Position numbers and translations under genes: made by a program. Shown in pieces: positions 59,601 through 64,000 of a stretch of DNA of 64,000 nt. The notes under the pieces are model-generated. The model worked only from the letters and a program-made list of their open reading frames with translations. It was not told the DNA's origin and did no database searches. Each line of letters begins with the position of its first letter. Position 1 is the stretch's first letter. The stretch comes from Flavobacteriaceae bacterium UBA3611. Its GTDB lineage: Bacteria; Bacteroidota; Bacteroidia; Flavobacteriales; Flavobacteriaceae. Location of the stretch: assembly GCA_002375495.1 (NCBI GenBank), contig DFLU01000010.1, forward strand, positions 491,409 through 555,408, written 5' to 3'.

Positions 59601-59944
59601 ACGGTACTCGGATTGCTAGGGTCTAATGTAATGGCACCAATAGAGTAGGAGGGTTGGTCGTCAAAAATTGGAGTCCAAGTAGTTCCTGCATTGGTGGTTT
59701 TCCAAACGCCTCCAGAGCCAACGGCTACATACCATACGTTTTCGTTGTCGGGATGGATTTCAATATCAGAAATACGGCCACTCATAAAAGCAGGGCCTAT
59801 ACTTCGTAATTGAAGCCCATTTATGACCGAATCTAATGTTGATGAATTGGTTTTAGGAGTTGTGTTTCTTCGCTGCGCGGAAATTTCCGAAGTAAAGAAA
59901 ATTGATAAAACAAAAAGAATTAGGAGGGAGTAACGTGAATTCAT
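56678..59944 (-). CDS. Giant secreted Asp-box (BNR/VPS10-like) propeller protein, 1088 aa
   Basis: Signal peptide (MNSRYSLLILFVLSIFFTSEISAQ). Starts LRSIGPAFMSGRISDIEIHPDN, like the protein at 33348-36437. About ten Asp-box motifs (TTNAGTTW, STDGGATW, TTDGGETW, SEDGGDTW, SENRGSSW, SEDGGKTF, STNRGDSW, STDKGRTW, SVNGGKHW) in residues 50-740 suggest paired propellers. The C-terminus has an Ig-like part and helices (TRRSVSEFQIDLEEQVGRAK). Often named glycosyl hydrolase, without visible catalytic residues. Probably transcribed together with the 45-residue gene below it. Confidence 0.85.
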   Translation of the reverse strand: MNSRYSLLILFVLSIFFTSEISAQRRNTTPKTNSSTLDSVINGLQLRSIGPAFMSGRISDIEIHPDNENVWYVAVGSGGVWKTTNAGTTWTPIFDDQPSYSIGAITLDPSNPSTVWVGSGEDSGGRHVGYGDGIYKSTDGGATWQNMGLENSQHISRVVVHPEDSNTVWVAAQGPLWSKGGDRGLYKTTDGGETWTKTLGNDEWTGVTDLVIDPTNPDRLYAATWDRHRTVAAYLGGGPGSALYRSEDGGDTWIQLKTGLPKEFLGKTGLAISPQNPNVLYAALETNRRTGGVYRSENRGSSWTKMSATVSGGTGPHYYQELYASPHQEGRLYLMDNTMQISEDGGKTFYRMNRRNKHGDNHAIAFKQDDPNYLLVGTDGGLYESFDLTKSWKYIENLPVTQFYKVAVDDAAPFYNIYGGTQDNSTEGGPSRTDNVHGIQNSDWKVVLNWDGHQPATEPGNPDILYAERQEGTLSRIDMSTGEVIDIQPQAGANEPTERFNWDAPILVSPHVPSTIYFASQRVWKSTNRGDSWTAISADLTKNQNRVELPIMGKKQSWDGAWDVYAMSNYNTITSLAESPKQKGLLYAGTDDGTIQVSENDGGSWRSINVGNIPGVPSTAFINDIKADMFDANTVYVSLDNHKYGDFSPYLYKSTDKGRTWTSLVNNIPDRTLVWRLVQDHVKPNLLFIATEFGLYTSVNGGKHWTKLSGGVPTISFRDLAIQRRENDLVGASFGRGFYILDDYTALREISEESLTQEAAIFPVRDAWWYIPRSHLSFDEGKGSQGDDHFVAPNPEFGATFTYYLRDEYKTSKQKRQENEKKMGTADIPFGGWEQLEKEVLETAPVLTFSIADANSTVVRNITTPAKQGIQRITWDLKYPSPFPLEKDMDATKLPSGILAPPGNYTATMYLTENGTTKKLADAVSFTVKPLHKGALPAASPGEYAEFINAFAATRRSVSEFQIDLEEQVGRAKALKLALQQSTMKPGTINNKLAAAIKDLQALQSDVAGNFAKNEIGEKGMPLLEDRMFAIYRGIERSTYGPTETHKQQLAIVEAQQRSNVATLNTITKLLDVVEGELKDAGAPPVKY

Positions 59945-60202
59945 GTGTTGATGTGTTGGTTCATTTTAAAATTATTCAAATTCTGAATAGCAATCGGGGT
60001 ACAACCTACAATTAACTATTTTTTTAACAAGTCTATAACAATTAGAAGGCGTTGAAGTGGGTATCTCGTGTACACAGATTCTAAGGAATACATCAAAACG
60101 CGATGTTTATAGTGTGCGATACTCGCTAAAAAGAGATCGATCTCGTAAAAGTGTTGCTATCTTCGCTTAGCAGTTTCCATTTCAGCAAAACACAGGTTTA
60201 TC

Positions 60203-61501
60203 ATGAAAACACAACAGGAGATATTAGAAAAACTTCAAATTGAAGCCTTAAATCCGATGCAAGAAGAGGCGCATTTGGCCATTTCGAATTCAGATAATGT
60301 GATTTTACTATCACCTACGGGCACGGGGAAAACCTTGGCATTTTTACTTCCACTTTTAAAATCATTAGACCCTGAAAACGAATCGGTACAGCTGCTTATT
60401 TTAGTGCCTTCGCGTGAATTAGCCATTCAAATTGAACAAGTACTCAGAGAAATGGGGTCGGGCTTAAAGACCAATGCGGTGTATGGCGGACGCCCGTTTT
60501 CGAAAGATAAAATTGATTTGGCACATGCTCCGGCTATTTTAATAGGAACGCCGGGGCGCGTGGCAGACCATTTGCGACGCGAGACTTTTTTGACAACTTC
60601 AATAAAGACTTTGGTGTTAGATGAATTCGATAAATCGTTAGAGGTTGGGTTTGAAAAGGAAATGAAAGAAATTATCGGCAGCCTACGACAGTTGAAGAAG
60701 CGGGTGCTCACTTCGGCAACTCACGATATGGAAGTACCAAGTTTTGTGGGGCTCACCAATGAGGTGGTGATTAACTATCTTGAGGAAGGGCTTCAGAACC
60801 TGAAAGTTAAAAAGGTATTGGCTTCAGAAAAAAACAAGCTGAATACGTTGGTATTGTTGTTACAGCACATCGGAAATGAACCGGGCATCATATTTTGTAA
60901 TTTCAAAGATACGATTCAGTATGTGAGCGATTACCTTACAGACAACAACATTTCGCATGGTTGTTTTTATGGAGGCATGGAGCAGAAAGATCGAGAGCGG
61001 GCGTTGATTCAATTTAGAAATGGAACGCACCAAATAATAATCGCAACAGATCTTGCAGCGCGCGGGTTGGACATTCCGGAGCTTACCTTTATTATACATT
61101 ATCAGTTGCCCATTCACAAAGAAGAATTTACGCACCGAAATGGTAGAACGGCCAGAATGAACGCCCATGGCACGGCCTATGTGCTGCAATGGACCGAAGA
61201 ATACGTTCCAGAATTTATAACCACCAAGGAAATTGTAGCGCTAGCTCCTAAAAATGTTCGACTTGAAACTAATTGGACCACCTTATTTGTTTCAGGCGGA
61301 CGAAAAGATAAAATTTCGAAAGGAGATATTGCCGGATTGTTTTTTAAGCAAGGCGGATTGAACAAAAACGAACTCGGACTCATAGAATTAAAACAAGACT
61401 GTGCGTTTGTAGCAGTGCCAAAATCGAAAGCACATGAGGTAATCAGAAAAACCAACAACACGCGACTTAAGAAGAAGAAAGTGCGAATTAGTTTGTTGTA
61501 A
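60203..61501 (+). CDS. DEAD-box RNA helicase, DbpA-like
   Basis: 432 aa. Q-motif ALNPMQ, Walker A SPTGTGKT (residues 37-44), motif II DEFD at 140-143 instead of DEAD, motif III SAT, motif V ATDLAARGLDIPE, motif VI HRNGRTARM. The C-terminal about 65 residues (TTLFVSGGRKDKISKGDIAGLFF) match the DbpA RNA-binding domain that recognises 23S hairpin 92, so a large-subunit assembly role is likely. DEFD is a tolerated variant. Stand-alone gene; the 258-bp upstream gap shows a GAGATCGATCTC palindrome at 60133-60144 and nothing else I can name. Confidence 0.9.
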   Translation: MKTQQEILEKLQIEALNPMQEEAHLAISNSDNVILLSPTGTGKTLAFLLPLLKSLDPENESVQLLILVPSRELAIQIEQVLREMGSGLKTNAVYGGRPFSKDKIDLAHAPAILIGTPGRVADHLRRETFLTTSIKTLVLDEFDKSLEVGFEKEMKEIIGSLRQLKKRVLTSATHDMEVPSFVGLTNEVVINYLEEGLQNLKVKKVLASEKNKLNTLVLLLQHIGNEPGIIFCNFKDTIQYVSDYLTDNNISHGCFYGGMEQKDRERALIQFRNGTHQIIIATDLAARGLDIPELTFIIHYQLPIHKEEFTHRNGRTARMNAHGTAYVLQWTEEYVPEFITTKEIVALAPKNVRLETNWTTLFVSGGRKDKISKGDIAGLFFKQGGLNKNELGLIELKQDCAFVAVPKSKAHEVIRKTNNTRLKKKKVRISLL

Positions 61502-61618
61502 TTTAACAACTCCGATATTTCACTACCGTTAGAGTTTTGTATTTTTAAAGACCTAAACCAATCTTTAAGCTTATATAACCATCTGCTACAAAAGCATTAT
61601 TTAAACACTATTTTTTAT

Positions 61619-64000
61619 ATGAAAATCTTACTCCAAAAAACGCTTTCTATCTTTTTCTTTATTAGTTCGGTAAGCCTAATCGCCCAAGATTTTGCTGCTT
61701 TTCAATACCGAAATGTTGGCCCGTTACGAGGCGGGCGTGTAACTGCCGTGGCAGGTACCCCAGATTTACCTGGCACTTTTTATTTGGGAGCTACGGGTGG
61801 TGGTGTCTGGAAAACCGAAGATTATGGTACTACTTGGATTAATGTTTCGGATGGCTTTTTTGAAACTCCCTCTATCGGGGCTATTTCGGTGGTAGAAGAA
61901 AATCCGAATGTAGTATATGTAGGTACAGGTTCTGATGGGCTTCGCAGTAATGTGATTAGTGGAAAAGGAATATACAAATCTGTAAATGGTGGAAACACAT
62001 GGCAACACATAGGTTTAAAAGATGTTGGGCAAATTGGTGCTGTTGAAATTGATCCCAAGAATTCAAATGTTGTATGGGTGGCCGCCATCGGAAATGCCTT
62101 CAGAAATAATAAAGAACGCGGCATTTACAAGTCGGAAAATGGAGGAAATACTTGGGAGCAGGTTTTATTCGTTTCCGAAGAAACAGGTTTTTCAGACCTT
62201 GAACTACACCCTAAAAAACCGAAAATTGTATACGCAGCCGCTTGGAAAGGACAACGAAAGCCATGGACCATCATCTCTGGTGGAACCAATGCTGAGGGGG
62301 GAATTTACAAATCTGAAAATGGCGGAAAAGATTGGGAAAAACTTGAAAACGGTCTGCCCACAGGGCTCATCGGAAAAATCGATTTGGCTGTCTCACCCGC
62401 AGACCCCAACGTATTGTATGCTGTAATTGAAGCAGAAGGAGATGCGCGCGGACTCTATCGCTCTGACGATGAAGGAAAATCGTTTGTACAAATTTCAGAC
62501 GATATCCGTCTTGTAAATCGACCGTTCTACTATACCAATATTGAAACCGATCCTACCAATGCCGATATTGTATTTTCGAATGCCAATCCTATTATGAAAT
62601 CGCTAGACGGCGGTAAGACCTGGAAAGAAATGAGCGTTCCGCATGGCGATAACCACGACATTTGGTTAAACCCTAACAATCCAGATTTACTTATTCAAGC
62701 TAACGATGGAGGCGCTAACGTAAGCCACAATGGAGGTAAAACATGGTCTACACAGTTCAATCAACCTACGGCAGAGCTATATCAAGTTGAAGTAGACGAC
62801 CAATACCCGTATTGGTTATATGCAGGACAGCAAGACAACTCATCTACCATTGCCGTGCCTAGTTTCCCACCCAATTCGGTGCAAAACCCAGAAACAGGAT
62901 GGCTCATCAATACAGGGGGTTGTGAAACAGGTCCGGGAGTACCAAAACCGGGCGACCATAATATTGTGTATGCCAATTGTAAAGGTCGTTTTAGTGTGTT
63001 CGATAAACGTACGGGTACTGAAAAAGGGTATTATGTTGGGGCATCTAATATTTATGGACACAACCCGAAAGATTTGGAATACCGCTTTCAACGGGTTGCT
63101 CCGATTCATGTATCACCGCACAACCCGAATGTGGTCTACCATGGATCGCAATTTTTACATAAAACCACCAATGAAGGCTTGGCTTGGGAAACCATTTCGC
63201 CAGACCTAACTGCTTTTGAAGCCGATAAACAAGTCATTTCCGGGAGTCCGATTACTAGAGATATTACTGGCGAAGAGTACTACAGCACCTTGTATTCCAT
63301 TCAAGAATCACCATTGGTAGAAGGGCTTATTTGGACGGGCGCTAACGACGGAGTGGTTTCAGTGACCAAAGATGGCGGACAAAATTGGGCGAACGTAACA
63401 CCAAGTTCACTTCCAAAAGGTGGTAGGGTAGAATCTATAGCGCCTTCTCACTTTAATCCAGCCAAAGCATACATTGCGGTAGACATGCACCTGATGGGTG
63501 ATGCGAGTCCTTATTTATACCGTACTACCGACTATGGTGCTTCGTGGACGCTACTTTCAAACGGAACCAATGGGATTCCTTCAAATGTGACCACACGGGT
63601 GTTGAGAGAAGACCCGGTACGAGAAGGTTTGCTCTATGCAGGAACCGAATCTGGAGTGTTTATTTCATTTAACGATGGTCTCACGTGGCAGAAATTTCAG
63701 CAGAATTTACCCGTGACCCCAATTACCGATTTAAAAATTTTTAGAGGCGACCTGATTGTGAGTACCATGGGGCGTGGCTTTTGGATTCTGGACGACATTA
63801 CAGCTTTGCGCCAAACAGAAATCAGTATGCTAAACGATACGCCAGTGCTGTTTAAACCAGACACCACAATCCGTTATCGCTATCCGACAGTGCGAGGGAT
63901 TTCAAATTTACAGTACCCAAGCACCCGTGTGATTTTAGACTATTTTATTCCGAAGAATTACAGCGGAAGCATCCAACTCGATATTTTAGGTGAAAATGGG
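61619..64000 (+). CDS. Giant secreted Asp-box (BNR/VPS10-like) propeller protein (partial, runs off window)
   Basis: An ATG at 61619 opens a frame without a stop through 64000 (794 codons). Signal peptide MKILLQKTLSIFFFISSVSLIAQ, then FQYRNVGPLRGGRVTAVAGTP, the same opening as the two other giants. Asp-box motifs TEDYGTTW, SVNGGNTW, SENGGNTW, SENGGKDW, SDDEGKSF, SLDGGKTW, SHNGGKTW, TKDGGQNW, TTDYGASW and SFNDGLTW are present, and MGRGFWILDDITALRQ marks the end of the propellers. The remaining C-terminal part lies outside. Likely about 1000 aa in full; secreted; ligand unknown. Confidence 0.88.
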   Translation, partial: MKILLQKTLSIFFFISSVSLIAQDFAAFQYRNVGPLRGGRVTAVAGTPDLPGTFYLGATGGGVWKTEDYGTTWINVSDGFFETPSIGAISVVEENPNVVYVGTGSDGLRSNVISGKGIYKSVNGGNTWQHIGLKDVGQIGAVEIDPKNSNVVWVAAIGNAFRNNKERGIYKSENGGNTWEQVLFVSEETGFSDLELHPKKPKIVYAAAWKGQRKPWTIISGGTNAEGGIYKSENGGKDWEKLENGLPTGLIGKIDLAVSPADPNVLYAVIEAEGDARGLYRSDDEGKSFVQISDDIRLVNRPFYYTNIETDPTNADIVFSNANPIMKSLDGGKTWKEMSVPHGDNHDIWLNPNNPDLLIQANDGGANVSHNGGKTWSTQFNQPTAELYQVEVDDQYPYWLYAGQQDNSSTIAVPSFPPNSVQNPETGWLINTGGCETGPGVPKPGDHNIVYANCKGRFSVFDKRTGTEKGYYVGASNIYGHNPKDLEYRFQRVAPIHVSPHNPNVVYHGSQFLHKTTNEGLAWETISPDLTAFEADKQVISGSPITRDITGEEYYSTLYSIQESPLVEGLIWTGANDGVVSVTKDGGQNWANVTPSSLPKGGRVESIAPSHFNPAKAYIAVDMHLMGDASPYLYRTTDYGASWTLLSNGTNGIPSNVTTRVLREDPVREGLLYAGTESGVFISFNDGLTWQKFQQNLPVTPITDLKIFRGDLIVSTMGRGFWILDDITALRQTEISMLNDTPVLFKPDTTIRYRYPTVRGISNLQYPSTRVILDYFIPKNYSGSIQLDILGENG

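Noticed and set aside
60133..60144. 12-bp palindrome GAGATCGATCTC upstream of the helicase
   Set aside because: Single short palindrome without a second copy or nearby regulator; could be chance.
62022..62426. Second-frame open reading inside the last BNR gene
   Set aside because: The frame from 61619 has a signal peptide and repeated Asp boxes; the other frame has no motif.

Overview
The window looks like chromosomal DNA from a marine-type member of the Bacteroidota, most likely family Flavobacteriaceae. The reasons are a short housekeeping sigma factor without region 1.1, promoters of the TTTG / TAnnTTTG class, secreted proteins with type IX secretion (T9SS) sorting tails, several OmpA-type envelope proteins, the fused his gene order hisG-D-C-B-H-A-F-IE, and moderate-to-low GC. 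Genus cannot be fixed from the sequence alone. I see no prophage, integrase, insertion sequence, CRISPR array or rRNA operon.

Layout. 1-650: a partial GIY-YIG nuclease gene, then three tRNA genes (Ser-GCT, Pro-TGG, Arg-TCT in transcription order, minus strand) with their own promoter and two terminators. 652-6826 (minus): an eight-gene run headed by tsaD, rich in tRNA/rRNA modification enzymes (tsaD, rsmE, a TrmH-type methyltransferase, a THUMP-like methyltransferase) plus an AI-2E family permease and proteins of unknown role. It diverges from a giant tamB-like gene (6820-11283). 11286-12977: a secreted beta-structured repeat protein ending in a Peptidase S74 chaperone domain, apparently shortened by a nonsense codon. 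13114-16869 (minus): an OmpA-like / HhH / sodium symporter / RidA operon.

17000-24300 is the histidine biosynthesis operon. It is preceded by a clear transcription attenuator: an 18-codon leader peptide with six His codons (four in a row), a possible pause hairpin, and a GCAA-loop intrinsic terminator just before hisG. This is the most informative regulatory element in the window.

24300-33350 holds an S41 peptidase, a membrane LytTR regulator, CorA, two tandem small membrane paralogs, a DUF2461 protein, a large OmpA porin-like protein, an aldehyde dehydrogenase, and three tandem copies of a 131-bp intergenic repeat. 33350-46940 holds a large Asp-box (BNR) propeller protein with two LolA-like genes, an exo/endonuclease-phosphatase membrane protein, three MscS-type channels within about 6.5 kb, a VanX-type dipeptidase, an SDR, an OmpA lipoprotein and rpoD. 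47000-64000 holds a T9SS-exported M14 carboxypeptidase, a membrane protein/HTH regulator pair, rRNA modification genes (RluE-type, rlmF), an orphan ExbD, a T9SS-exported BNR protein, a secreted glutaredoxin-like protein, a 45-residue Cys-containing membrane protein, two more giant BNR propeller proteins (the last runs off the window) and a DbpA-like RNA helicase.

Taken together this is mostly core chromosome (translation quality, amino-acid synthesis, envelope) with a secretory/envelope flavour. No gene cluster here looks like a dedicated defence or mobile system. The best candidates for new biology are the his attenuator, the truncated S74 protein, the unlisted 45-residue protein, the tandem repeat block and the promoter-overlapping direct repeats in front of the HTH module.
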